Shown here: one piece after another, positions 33,592-42,460 of the stretch
Numbering within the stretch: position 1 is the stretch's first letter
Layout: each line of letters opens with the position of its first letter
Notes under the pieces: model-generated
The model's input: the letters and a program-made list of their open reading frames with translations, nothing else
What the model was told of the DNA's origin: nothing
The model's database searches: none
Position numbers and translations under genes: made by a program
Source: Yinghuangia elevatio
GTDB lineage: Bacteria > Actinomycetota > Actinomycetes > Streptomycetales > Streptomycetaceae
DNA: 45,898 nucleotides
NCBI RefSeq assembly: GCF_040649515.1
Contig: NZ_JBEZFP010000071.1
Location: 1 to 45,898, forward strand
Reading direction: 5' to 3'

Positions 33592-34869
33592 TTACGCCTT
33601 GTCTACCATTCCCGCGGGCCCGGCGACGGCGCGCAGGAGATCTTGCCAAGCGTCCACCACCGAATCCATCGCGTAGGCGTCCAGGCAATACCGGTACGCC
33701 GCCGCGCCCATCGTGTCGCGGTCCGCGAGCACGCGGCCGATGGCGTCCGCCACCGCGCCGGGGTCGCCGGGTGCGGCGAGTACGCCGGTCCGCCCGTCGA
33801 GGACGACGTCGCGGACGAACCCCACATTCGTCGCGACCGCCGGGATCCCCGACAGGCCCGCCTCGACCAGCACACCGGGAACGCCTTCGCTGTCACTGGT
33901 GAGCAGCAGCGCGTCGGCCGCCCGGTAGACCCGTGCGGCATCGTCCACGCTACCGAGGAACCGTACGCGGCCGGGCGCCCGCTCCGCAGCGATCCGCGAC
34001 AATCGCTCACGCTCCGTGCCGTCCCCGGCCACCAACAGGAGCCATTCTCCGTCCGGAAGTTGCCGGTGGCGTCCGGTGGCGTGCGGCCCGGCCCCTGTGC
34101 CGGTGCCGTCGCCGTTCCCTCCTCCCCCCTCCCGGTCCCCGGGCGCGCCGGTACCCGCGGCGGCCCGGTCGGCCGTCTCCGCGTACCGCGCAAAGCCCTC
34201 GATCGCGATGTCGACGCGCTTCTCGGGGCTCAGCGCCCCGACCACCGCGAGCACCACCGCGTCTTCTGCGATCCCCAGGTCCTGGCGCGCCCGCGTGCGC
34301 GACTTGTCGTCGACGCGCGGGTACGCCTCCGGGCGGCGTCCGTTCGGGATGGCCCGCACCTTGGCGGCGGGCAGCCCGTACCGCGCGACGAGGAGATCGC
34401 GTCCGACGGGTGACACCGAGGCGACCGCCGCGGCGCGTCGCAGCATCGCCCCGACCCGCAGTTTTCTGGCCGGGCTTGCCGCCCAGTGCCGCGGGTCCCC
34501 GATATTGACATAGATGAACGGAGTTCGGGCGAAAACCAGCGAGATCGCACATGCCGGCAACGTCGACGACCCGTGTGCCACGACGACGCGCGTCTGCTTC
34601 GCGCGGTTGCGCAGCATCGCGAGGGTGCGGCGGTCCAGGCGGCCGGATCCGAGCGTCGGAACGGGTAGTCGGTTGTCGTCGGGCCCGGCGCCGGACGGCC
34701 GGGCCGCGGACCCGCCGACGGCGGGGTGCGGCGCCAACGCGGCGATCTCGGAAGGGAATCCGCGGGCGCGCAACGCCTCGTGCAGGTCGTGGGCGAAGGT
34801 CTGGGCCCCCCGGCGCCGCGGATCGGTGATCACGTGCAACACCCCGCTCCGGGGTGGTGAGCTGCGCAT
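33592..34869 (-). CDS. Family 4 glycosyltransferase with a Gly-rich insert
   Basis: This 425-residue GT-B enzyme has GVLHVITDPRRRGAQTFA, VVVAHGSSTLPAC, VLAVVGALSPEKRVDIAI and the E-x7-E motif in SDSEGVPGVLVEAGLSG. About 35 residues rich in Gly, Asp and Thr are inserted in the donor domain, just before the WLLLVAGDG strand. Such a loop could be flexible and is absent from the sister enzymes here. The ATG at 34869 gives the normal N-terminus; an ATG at 34911 would add 14 residues, and neither has a strong ribosome site. It is divergent from the GT4 gene at 35108 and 142 bp upstream of the exporter permease. Confidence 0.87.
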   Translation of the reverse strand: MRSSPPRSGVLHVITDPRRRGAQTFAHDLHEALRARGFPSEIAALAPHPAVGGSAARPSGAGPDDNRLPVPTLGSGRLDRRTLAMLRNRAKQTRVVVAHGSSTLPACAISLVFARTPFIYVNIGDPRHWAASPARKLRVGAMLRRAAAVASVSPVGRDLLVARYGLPAAKVRAIPNGRRPEAYPRVDDKSRTRARQDLGIAEDAVVLAVVGALSPEKRVDIAIEGFARYAETADRAAAGTGAPGDREGGGGNGDGTGTGAGPHATGRHRQLPDGEWLLLVAGDGTERERLSRIAAERAPGRVRFLGSVDDAARVYRAADALLLTSDSEGVPGVLVEAGLSGIPAVATNVGFVRDVVLDGRTGVLAAPGDPGAVADAIGRVLADRDTMGAAAYRYCLDAYAMDSVVDAWQDLLRAVAGPAGMVDKA

Positions 34870-35107
34870 GAACAGGCAGGCTGCCACACATCGGGCCGCG
34901 CCGTGCGGCATCCGCCGACATGCCCGCGCCGCGGGTCGCTACGCTCGCGTCGGCGTTCGGAGAACCCGCCCCTTGGTGCGGTTCGATCGCTAGGCTCACG
35001 GTTGGGGGGACCGCTGTCGGGGAGTGCGGCGGGACGCCTTCGGGGCGGTACTCGGGGTGGTGCCAGGGCTCGCAGTCGGGCACTGGGAGACATTGGGGGT
35101 TGTGCCC

Positions 35108-36256
35108 GTGCACGTGTTGCACGTGATCGACAGTGTCGATCGGGCCGGGGGGGCCGAACAGGCGCTGGCTGTGACGGCGTCGCATCTGATCCGCCGCGGC
35201 GTCGAACTGGACGTCGCCTATCTGCTCGACATGGACGGTTTCCAGCCGGAACTGGCGGACGCCGGTGTGGCGCTCTTCGGCGTGCACCGGGGCTCGCGCG
35301 CGGGTTCCGCGGCGGGTCTGCGCCGGGTCATCCGCGACCGGCGGCCGGACCTGGTGCACACGACGCTGTTCGAGGCGGACGTGGCCGGGCGCGCGGCGGC
35401 GCTGGCGTGCCGGGTCCCGGTGGTGTCCAGCCTGGTCAATTCCGCGTACGGGCCGGAGCAGTTCGCCTCGCCGACGCTGCGCCCGTGGAAACTGCGCGCC
35501 GCCCAGGGGCTGGACGCGGCGACCGCGCGGGGCGTACGCCGGTTCCACGCGCTGACCGAGCACGTCGCCGACGTCATGGCCCGCCGACTCGCGGTACGCC
35601 GCGACCGCATCGACGTCGTACCGCGCGGCCGCGACCCGGAACTCCTGGCCGCGGCCCGCAAGCAGCGTGACGCGGTGCGCGCCGAACTGGGCCTCGCCGC
35701 CGACACCCCGGTGGTCCTCGCCGCCGCCCGCCAGGAGTACCAGAAGGGCCTGGACGTCCTCGTCGAGGCCTTCGGCACGGTGCGCATGACGGTCCCCGAA
35801 GCGGTCCTGGTGCTCGCCGGGCCGCCCGGCACGCAGACCGAACGGTTGCGCGCCGCCGCCGAGACGGTCGGCGGCGAGGAGAGCGTGCGGTTCCTCGGCG
35901 AGCGCCGCGACGTACCGGAACTCATGGGAGCCGCCGACGTCTTCGTGCTCTCCTCGCGCTGGGAGGGGCTGGGCAGCGTCGTCATCGAGGCGATGGGCAG
36001 CGGAGTTCCCGTGGTCACCACGGACCTCCCGCCGGTGCGCGAGATCGTCGGGTCCGACGCGTGCGCGGCGCTCGTCCCCGTCGAGGACGCCCCGGCGCTC
36101 GCCGCGGCCCTGACCGCGGCCCTCACCGACCGGGCGGGCGCCGCAGCCCGGGCGGACGCCGCGCTCTCGCGCTTCCTCGACACCTTCACCGTCGACCGGG
36201 TCTGCGACCGCATGGTCGATTTCTACGCACGCGCACGGGCAGGAAACCGCAAGTGA
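35108..36256 (+). CDS. Family 4 glycosyltransferase
   Basis: This 382-residue GT-B enzyme has VHVLHVIDSVDRAGGAEQ, DLVHTTLFEADVAGRAA, VVLAAARQEYQKGLDVLV and the E-x7-E motif in SRWEGLGSVVIEAMGSG, then TTDLPPVREIV. It is a retaining cytosolic transferase with unknown sugar. GTG at 35108 is preferred, with GGGGG eight bases upstream; GTG at 35102 is an alternative. A TAGGCT hexamer at 34993-34998 could be its -10, giving a leader of about 100 bases. The next plus gene, the Wzz/kinase-like protein, begins after 177 bp and may form a separate unit. Confidence 0.9.
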   Translation: MHVLHVIDSVDRAGGAEQALAVTASHLIRRGVELDVAYLLDMDGFQPELADAGVALFGVHRGSRAGSAAGLRRVIRDRRPDLVHTTLFEADVAGRAAALACRVPVVSSLVNSAYGPEQFASPTLRPWKLRAAQGLDAATARGVRRFHALTEHVADVMARRLAVRRDRIDVVPRGRDPELLAAARKQRDAVRAELGLAADTPVVLAAARQEYQKGLDVLVEAFGTVRMTVPEAVLVLAGPPGTQTERLRAAAETVGGEESVRFLGERRDVPELMGAADVFVLSSRWEGLGSVVIEAMGSGVPVVTTDLPPVREIVGSDACAALVPVEDAPALAAALTAALTDRAGAAARADAALSRFLDTFTVDRVCDRMVDFYARARAGNRK

Positions 36257-36433
36257 CCCATGTGACCCACGAGTACCGGCCGTACTGGGAAAACCTCCAC
36301 AGTTCCGGCACATCCGAGCGGTTCGCCGTCCGACCCGTTCAACTACCGTTGACCTGCCGCGGAAACGCATCGTGGCTGGCCGCTCACGCACTTCACCCTG
36401 CGCACTCCTTGACCGCGATCCGGAGGGGGACCG
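36257..36433 (+). promoter_or_regulatory. Likely promoter region of the Wzz/kinase operon
   Basis: This 177-bp gap contains no gene. TACCGT at 36344-36349 matches the -10 of the two shared promoters and is preceded at about 17 bases by GTTCGC, a poor -35. The operon start has a strong GGAGGGGG ribosome site. The call is tentative. Confidence 0.35.
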
Positions 36434-38470
36434 GTGGAGACCTCTAGTTACTTCTCCGTCTTGCAGCGCCGCTGGAAGCTGGTGCTGGCGTGCCTGGCGG
36501 TGGGGTTGGTCGCCGGATTCATGCTCACCCCGGAGGACCCCAAGGCGTTGGGTGACGACTGGGAGAGCACGATCTCCGTCGTGCGCTCGCCGGAGACCGA
36601 CAAGGAATTCCAGCTCATCGAGGTCAAGTTCGTCTCCGACGGCGGCGACGTCGCGAAGGCCGTGGCCGCCAAGATCAACAAGGATCCGGCGCTCATCGCG
36701 GCACGGGTGACCAGTGGGGTCGACGGCGAGGCGGGCGCCTTCTGGGTGACCGTCAAGGGCGCGAGCAAGGAGGACTCGGAACTGCTGGCCCGTACCTGGG
36801 CCACCACGACGGTGGAGATCTTCGCGACGAAGCAGCGCGCGAAGTTCCAAGCCACCGCCGAAAGCGTCCGCCCCGAACTCGACAAGCTGCGTGGCGAGAT
36901 CACGCGGCTGCAGAAGGAAGTCGAGGCCCTTCCCGCCGCTCAGCGGGCGACGAGTATCCAGCAGGCCGACCTGGGCACCAAGCAGGACTCGTACAAGAAG
37001 TTGTCGGCGGAGTTCGAGAAGTACTCGCAGCCGTTCAACGACCCCAAAGTCCTCGTGCAGGACAACATGCGCAGTTCGGCGGACGCGGCGACCAGCATCC
37101 TCGCCCCGACCTCCCGTCCGCTGCGGCTCGGGCTGGCCGGGCTGTTGGGCCTGGCGCTCGGCCTGGTCGCGGCGCTCATGGTCGACCGCATGGACATGCG
37201 GCTGCGGTCCCGCCTCCAGGTCGAGGACGCGTTCGGCATGCCGGTCATCGCCGAGGTGCCGCGCGCGTCCCGGCGCATGCGCGCCGGGCATGCCGTGCTG
37301 GTGGCGGCGCGCCCCGGCAGTCCGGTCTCGGAGGCGTACCGCTCCCTGCGGTCCGCGCTGCTGTTGTCCGGTCCGCCCGGGCTCGCGTTCCGGCTCGGCG
37401 AGACGCCGCCGCGCACCGGCCGCGCTTCCTCGCTCCCGGTACGCCAGTTCACCGACCCGGCGCCGGTCATCCTGGTGGTCTCCCCCAAGCCCGGGGACGG
37501 CCGGACCAGCACCGTCGCCAACCTCGCCGCGGCACTCGCCGAGGCCGGCCGCTCCGTGCTCGTGCTGGACTGCGACTTCCGCAACCCGGAGACGCACCTG
37601 TACCTCGGTGCGAAGACCGGCACGGGGCTGTCCGAACTGCTGCTGTCGGACCGCGAGACGGATCTCGCGCACGTCATACGCGCCACCGAGATCCCGCACG
37701 TGCGGGTGATCACCGGCGGCGCGCCGACCAGTTACCCGGCCGCACTGCTGCTGCGGGTCGGCGAGGTCATCGCCCGGGCGCGGCACCACGCGGACGTCGT
37801 ACTGCTGGACAGCGCGCCGCTGCTGTTCGCGAACGACACGAACGACCTGATCCAGCACTCCGACGCGATGCTCGTGGTCACCCGCAGCGGCAACCTGACG
37901 CCCGATCAGGCATCGCGTGTCTCCGAGCTGCTGACCCGCACGGGTGTTCCGGTGGCGGGAATCGCGCTGGTCGGCACCGACCCGTCCAGCGTCGGGATGC
38001 GCGGGCGCGGCCTGTCGTCGATCAGCGTCCCGGGCTCCGGCCTCATCCTGCGCGGCCGCTCCAACGCGGCGGAGCTGGCCGAGGACGGCGAGCGCTCGGC
38101 GCCGAGTTGGGCGCGGCGCACCGAGATCGGCGACGGCAGTGCGGCCGTGGCCGTACGCCCCGGCGGCGGGACCGACGGCGACGGCCCGGACCCGGAGGCG
38201 CCCCGGCCGCCCACCACCCGCGAACCCGACCCCGACTCGTTCGTGCACACCGCCGAGTTGCGCACGATAAGCGTGCGACCGGGCGAGCCGCGGGCGACTT
38301 CCTACCCCGCGGACCTCGACGACCGGTTCGACGACCGGTTCGACGGCGGGCAGGGCGGCTACGGCGGCGGCGGGTTCCTGGACGACGACCCGAACGACCT
38401 GGGCCAGTTCGGCCGTCCCGGCGGCCGTCCGGGCCGCGGCGGACGGTCCGGCACGGAGGACCTGCCGTGA
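36434..38470 (+). CDS. Wzz-type chain-length protein fused to BY-kinase-like ATPase
   Basis: This 678-residue protein has membrane helices at about 14-31 and 230-248 enclosing an extracellular helical domain with a coiled-coil part (about 140-200), as in Wzz co-polymerases. A cytosolic P-loop domain follows: Walker A PGDGRTST (353-360), Walker A' VLVLDCD (375-381) and Walker B VVLLDSAP (455-462). The family controls polymer length and, as BY-kinase, autophosphorylates tyrosines. Here the Walker A lysine is Arg357, and the Gly/Asp-rich tail has very few tyrosines, so kinase activity is doubtful. GTG at 36434 has GGAGGGGG upstream. The stop overlaps the next GT4 start. Confidence 0.9.
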   Translation: METSSYFSVLQRRWKLVLACLAVGLVAGFMLTPEDPKALGDDWESTISVVRSPETDKEFQLIEVKFVSDGGDVAKAVAAKINKDPALIAARVTSGVDGEAGAFWVTVKGASKEDSELLARTWATTTVEIFATKQRAKFQATAESVRPELDKLRGEITRLQKEVEALPAAQRATSIQQADLGTKQDSYKKLSAEFEKYSQPFNDPKVLVQDNMRSSADAATSILAPTSRPLRLGLAGLLGLALGLVAALMVDRMDMRLRSRLQVEDAFGMPVIAEVPRASRRMRAGHAVLVAARPGSPVSEAYRSLRSALLLSGPPGLAFRLGETPPRTGRASSLPVRQFTDPAPVILVVSPKPGDGRTSTVANLAAALAEAGRSVLVLDCDFRNPETHLYLGAKTGTGLSELLLSDRETDLAHVIRATEIPHVRVITGGAPTSYPAALLLRVGEVIARARHHADVVLLDSAPLLFANDTNDLIQHSDAMLVVTRSGNLTPDQASRVSELLTRTGVPVAGIALVGTDPSSVGMRGRGLSSISVPGSGLILRGRSNAAELAEDGERSAPSWARRTEIGDGSAAVAVRPGGGTDGDGPDPEAPRPPTTREPDPDSFVHTAELRTISVRPGEPRATSYPADLDDRFDDRFDGGQGGYGGGGFLDDDPNDLGQFGRPGGRPGRGGRSGTEDLP

Positions 38471-39666
38471 CCGGCGCGCCGCCCGGGTCCGCCGCCCGGA
38501 CGCGCGTGCTGTGGCTGACCAAGGGCCTGGGCCGCGGCGGCGCCGAACAACTGCTGGTCAACTGCGCCCGGCATGTGGACCGGGAGCGTTTCGACGTCGA
38601 GGTCGCGTACGTCCTGCCGTGGAAGGACGCCCTCGTCCCGGCACTCCGCGACGCCGGGGTGCGCGTGCACTGCCTCGGCGAGCGCCCCGGAGCGGACGGC
38701 GACCGCGCGGACCCCGGCCCGGCGGCCGGCGGCGGCGCGGCGCGGGCCGACCGCACCTGGCCGCTGCGCCTGCGGCGCCTGGTCGCCGCGCGCGGGTACG
38801 ACCTGGTGCACACGCACATGCCCGTCCCCGCGGTCGCGGCGCGCCTGCTGCTGCACCGCGGCGTCGCGCTGGTGCACACCGAGCACAACCTGTGGCACCG
38901 CTACCGGACCCCGACGCGCCTCGCGAACTCGTGGACCTACCGCAGGAATTCGGCGGTGATAGCGGTGTCGAGGGCGGTCGCCGGGACGATCGCCCCGGAA
39001 CGCCTGCCGCGTACGCGTCCGGGTGTCGAGCCGCTGCGCGTCGTCTACCACGGTCCCGATCTGGGCGGCGTGCTCCAGGGCGCGGGCGGCCGCGAGCGGG
39101 CGCGGCGCCTGCTCGACCTGGACCCCGACGCGTTCACCTACGGCGTGGTCGCGAACTTCACGCCCAAGAAGGACCACATGGGCCTGCTGGAGGCGCACGC
39201 GCTGCTGCGGCGCGGCGAGCCGGCCGCACGCCTCGTGCTGATCGGCCTGGGCCCGCTGGAGCCGCAGTTGCGTGAGCGGGCGTCCCGTCCCGACCTGGCC
39301 GGCTCGGTGGTCTTCACCGGTTCGCGCGGCGACGTCCCCGAACTGCTGCCCGCGTTCGACGTGTTCGCGCTCGGGTCGCGGCAGGAGGGACTTCCGGTCG
39401 CGCTCATGGAGGCGATGGCGACCGGTTTGCCGGTTGTCGTCACCGATGTCGGGGGCATGCCCGAGATCGTGACGGACGGAGTCGAGGGACGCGTCGTACC
39501 CTCGGGGGATCCGGCCGCATTGGCGGCGGCGCTCGCGGAGGCGGCGGCGGATCCAGCACGGCGGCGCGCGTGGGGCAAGGCCGCGCGCCTGCGGTCGGAG
39601 TCGTTCGACGTGGCGGGCGCGCAGGCACGGATCGAGGACGTGTACCGGGAGGTGCTGAGACGATGA
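38467..39666 (+). CDS. Family 4 glycosyltransferase
   Basis: This 399-residue GT-B enzyme has RVLWLTKGLGRGGAEQLL, DLVHTHMPVPAVAARLL, VALVHTEHNLWHRY, GVVANFTPKKDHMGLLEA and the E-x7-E motif in SRQEGLPVALMEAMATG, then VVVTDVGGMPEIV. It is a retaining cytosolic transferase. The GTG start overlaps the kinase-like gene stop (GTGA), and its own stop overlaps the acyltransferase start (ATGA), so it is coupled within the plus operon. An Ala/Gly/Asp-rich stretch (about 75-95) is an extra loop in the acceptor domain. The sugar is unknown. Confidence 0.9.
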   Translation: MTGAPPGSAARTRVLWLTKGLGRGGAEQLLVNCARHVDRERFDVEVAYVLPWKDALVPALRDAGVRVHCLGERPGADGDRADPGPAAGGGAARADRTWPLRLRRLVAARGYDLVHTHMPVPAVAARLLLHRGVALVHTEHNLWHRYRTPTRLANSWTYRRNSAVIAVSRAVAGTIAPERLPRTRPGVEPLRVVYHGPDLGGVLQGAGGRERARRLLDLDPDAFTYGVVANFTPKKDHMGLLEAHALLRRGEPAARLVLIGLGPLEPQLRERASRPDLAGSVVFTGSRGDVPELLPAFDVFALGSRQEGLPVALMEAMATGLPVVVTDVGGMPEIVTDGVEGRVVPSGDPAALAAALAEAAADPARRRAWGKAARLRSESFDVAGAQARIEDVYREVLRR

Positions 39667-40868
39667 CCGACCGATCCCAAGAGGATGTCCTGGTCCGGGA
39701 GTTGGCGAAGGACGACGAGCCGCAGGTGCTCGAACTGCTGGCCGCCGCGCTCGCGGGGGGCGGGCCGACCGGTGAACGCACACAGGAGTTCTTCGACTGG
39801 AAGCACCACGACAATCCGTTCGGCGCCAGCCCCGGACTGGTCGCAGAGACGCCGGAGGGCGGGATCGCGGCCGTGCGGTTGTTCCTGCGCTGGGAGTTCG
39901 TGCACCAGGGCGAACCGGTGCGCGCGGTGCGGGCCGTGGACACCGCGACGCACCCCGAGATGCAGGGCCGCGGCCTGTTCACCCGGATGACGCGGGAGCT
40001 GCTGGACCGGCTCGCGGACGACACCGACCTGGTGTTCAACACGCCGAACGCCAACAGCCTGCCCGGCTACCTCAAGATGGGCTGGCGCGAGGTGGGCAAG
40101 GTGCCGATCGCGCTGCACCCGATCCGGCCCCTGGCCTTCGCCAAGGGATTGCGCGAACTGCGGTCCGGCGAGGCGGCGGAGGCCAAGGTGTCCGGGTCGA
40201 CGGCCGACTTCGGCCGGACGCGGCCCGGCCCCGGCGCGGTGAGCAGCTCGTACGCGTCCGGGACCGGCTCGCGGGCGACGAACCTGCCCGACGTCTCCGA
40301 ACTGCCCAGGGCGACGGTGGACGCCTCGACCATCCGCTGCCGCTTCCCGACCGCCCACCAGTTCTTCTCCGACCCGGCCGCGTGCAACGGGCTGGAGGAG
40401 CTGATCGGCGACGCGGACTCGGCGGACGCGGCGCTGTACCCGGACCGGCTGCGCACCCGGCCGACGGAGGCGTACCTGCGCTGGCGGTACGGCGACGCGC
40501 CGGGCCTGGACTACCGGGTGATCGCCGCGTACCGGCAGGGCGTGCTGGACGGGGTCGCGTTCGGCCGCCCGCGCATGCGCGGACCGCTGGCCGAGTTCAC
40601 GCTGTCGCAGCTGCTGATCAGGCCGGGCGACCGGATGACCGCGCGACGGCTGCTGTCCGCGGCGGGCCTGTCCGGGTGCGACCACGTGGCGACGCACCTG
40701 ACGCCCGGTTCGGACGCGTCGCGGGCGGCGCGGTACGCGGGCTACGCGACGCCGCCGCGCACCGGCATGCTCATGGTCGCGCGCCCGTTGCGGCCGCTCC
40801 CCTACGGCCTGGACCCGCACACCCTGAACTCCTGGCATCTGGCCCTGGGTGACCTGGAGGTCTTTTGA
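39663..40868 (+). CDS. GNAT-family acyltransferase
   Basis: This 401-residue protein has an N-terminal GNAT domain. It contains EEDVLVRELAKDDEPQVLEL-type opening residues, FFDWKHHDNPFG, and the acetyl-CoA-binding segment HPEMQGRGLFTRMTRELLD with its Q/RxxG motif. FNTPNANSLPGYLKMGW follows. A second half with PTEAYLRWRYGD suggests a two-domain protein of the type seen in exopolysaccharide loci. A low-complexity Ser/Gly stretch joins the halves (about 175-220). It probably acylates a sugar or lipid-linked intermediate with an acyl-CoA donor. The start and stop both overlap neighbouring genes by 4 bases. The N-terminal residues are M-T-D-R-S-Q-E-D. Confidence 0.82.
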   Translation: MTDRSQEDVLVRELAKDDEPQVLELLAAALAGGGPTGERTQEFFDWKHHDNPFGASPGLVAETPEGGIAAVRLFLRWEFVHQGEPVRAVRAVDTATHPEMQGRGLFTRMTRELLDRLADDTDLVFNTPNANSLPGYLKMGWREVGKVPIALHPIRPLAFAKGLRELRSGEAAEAKVSGSTADFGRTRPGPGAVSSSYASGTGSRATNLPDVSELPRATVDASTIRCRFPTAHQFFSDPAACNGLEELIGDADSADAALYPDRLRTRPTEAYLRWRYGDAPGLDYRVIAAYRQGVLDGVAFGRPRMRGPLAEFTLSQLLIRPGDRMTARRLLSAAGLSGCDHVATHLTPGSDASRAARYAGYATPPRTGMLMVARPLRPLPYGLDPHTLNSWHLALGDLEVF

Positions 40869-42460
40869 GCGGCACCGCGCTGCCGCGGTTCCGCCGCCCG
40901 CGGATACCGTGGGGCGGCGTCGCCGCGACCGGGGTGGTCGGGTTCTACGTGGCCGTGTTCGCGTGGTCGATGGAGAACCGGGCGTACGACATGTGGGGGG
41001 CGCTCATCGTCTTCCCGCTGCTGCTCACGCTCAGCATCCCGATCCTGGAGCGGCTGACCCGGGACGACGAGCCGTGGTTCCAGAAGATCGTGGTGTGGGC
41101 GCTGGTCGCCAAACTGGTGGCCTGTTTCGCGCGGTACTGGATGTCGTTCCACTTGTACGGCGGCAATGCCGACGCCGCGATGTACGACCTCGAAGGCCGC
41201 CATCTGGCGGTCTTCTTCCGGGACGGCGACTTCACCGTCGACATCGGGCGCAAGGTCATCGGCACCGGCTTCATCATGATCCTCACCGGCATCGTGTACG
41301 CGTTCGTCGGGCAGTCGATCCTGTCCGGATATCTCGTGTACTCGTGGCTGGGCTTCTGGGGCCTGTACCTGTGCTGGCGGGCGTTCACGATCGCCTATCC
41401 CGACGGGGACCGGAAGCGGTATTCCAAGCTCGTGTTCTTCCTGCCGTCGCTGCTTTTCTGGCCGTCGGGCATCGGCAAGGACACGTGGATGCTGTTCACC
41501 CTCGGCATGTGCGCGTACGGGTGCGCGCTGCTGCTGGTGCGCCGGCGCGGGGCGTACCTGTTCCTGCTGCTCGGCATGCTGGGCACGACGATGGTCCGGC
41601 CGCACGTCACCGTGCTGGTGATGTGCGGGCTCATCGTCGGTTACCTGCTGCGCAGCAGACCGCAGCAGGTGTCGGCGCTCGGGCCGATACGGGCCGGCAT
41701 CGGCGCCGTCGTGCTGGGAGCCGGCGCGGTGATCGCACTGAAGCAGGTCGGCAAGTTCTTCGGGACCGCGGACCTGAGCGCGGGGTCGGCCACGGAAGTC
41801 GTCAACCGCACGCAGACGCTGACCTCGCAAGGCGGTTCGGCGCAGACGACGGCCGAGCAGACGAGCGTCATCTCGCCGTCGCATCTGCCGCAGTCGCTGA
41901 TGACCGTGCTGTTCCGGCCGTTCCCGTTCGAAGTCCACAACATGCAGGCGCTGTTGGCGTCGCTCGAAGGCGTGTTGCTGCTGGCGTTGTTCATCACGTC
42001 GCTGGCCCGGTTGCGACGCCTTCCGGCGCTGCTGATCAGACGCCCGTACCTGGCCTTCGCGCTGGTGTACGTGCTGGTGTTCGCGATGGCGTTCGCCAAC
42101 ATCAAGAACTTCGGCATCCTCACGCGTGAGCGCGTGCAGGTCTTCCCGTTCGTGCTCATCCTGCTCGCGATACCCAAACCCGAGGCGCCGGACGGGGTGG
42201 GGGTCCGGCGCCGCAGAGTTCCGGCCAAGCTGCGGGCCGCGGGCGGGGGCGTGCCGGGGAGTGCGGCGGGTGCCGCGGGTGCGGCGGCTGCCGGGGCGGG
42301 TGTCCCGGTCGGCGCGAGTGCCACGAACGGCGCCTCGTTCAGCGGCAGTACGGCGGGAACGGGGTCGTCCGGGATGCCGGATCCGGGGGTTTCAGGCACG
42401 TCCGATCAGGCTGGGACGGGGATCCCGGCCGCAGGGAGGGGGGATCCGCAATGGCGGTGA
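40865..42460 (+). CDS. Multi-spanning membrane protein, candidate Wzy/GT-C type polymerase
   Basis: This 531-residue protein has about ten membrane helices between residues 18 and 440. Loop segments include YGGNADAAMYDLEG near the first extracytoplasmic loop, FWPSGIGKDTWMLFTLG and TTMVRPHVTVLVMCG. The arrangement and the FARYWMSFHLYGGNAD segment resemble GT-C or EpsG/Wzy-like proteins that polymerise or transfer lipid-linked glycans outside the membrane; the assignment is uncertain. The C-terminal 90 residues are Ala/Gly/Ser-rich low complexity. The start is TTG, overlapping the previous stop as TTGA. The stop lies 10 bases inside the aminotransferase gene. Confidence 0.78.
   Translation: MSGTALPRFRRPRIPWGGVAATGVVGFYVAVFAWSMENRAYDMWGALIVFPLLLTLSIPILERLTRDDEPWFQKIVVWALVAKLVACFARYWMSFHLYGGNADAAMYDLEGRHLAVFFRDGDFTVDIGRKVIGTGFIMILTGIVYAFVGQSILSGYLVYSWLGFWGLYLCWRAFTIAYPDGDRKRYSKLVFFLPSLLFWPSGIGKDTWMLFTLGMCAYGCALLLVRRRGAYLFLLLGMLGTTMVRPHVTVLVMCGLIVGYLLRSRPQQVSALGPIRAGIGAVVLGAGAVIALKQVGKFFGTADLSAGSATEVVNRTQTLTSQGGSAQTTAEQTSVISPSHLPQSLMTVLFRPFPFEVHNMQALLASLEGVLLLALFITSLARLRRLPALLIRRPYLAFALVYVLVFAMAFANIKNFGILTRERVQVFPFVLILLAIPKPEAPDGVGVRRRRVPAKLRAAGGGVPGSAAGAAGAAAAGAGVPVGASATNGASFSGSTAGTGSSGMPDPGVSGTSDQAGTGIPAAGRGDPQWR

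Noticed and set aside
34007..38248. Long minus-strand open frame (about 1413 codons) opposite a GT4 and the Wzz/kinase-like gene
   Set aside because: It crosses two recognisable plus-strand genes and a promoter gap, and its composition is Arg/His/Gln shadow-like with no motifs.
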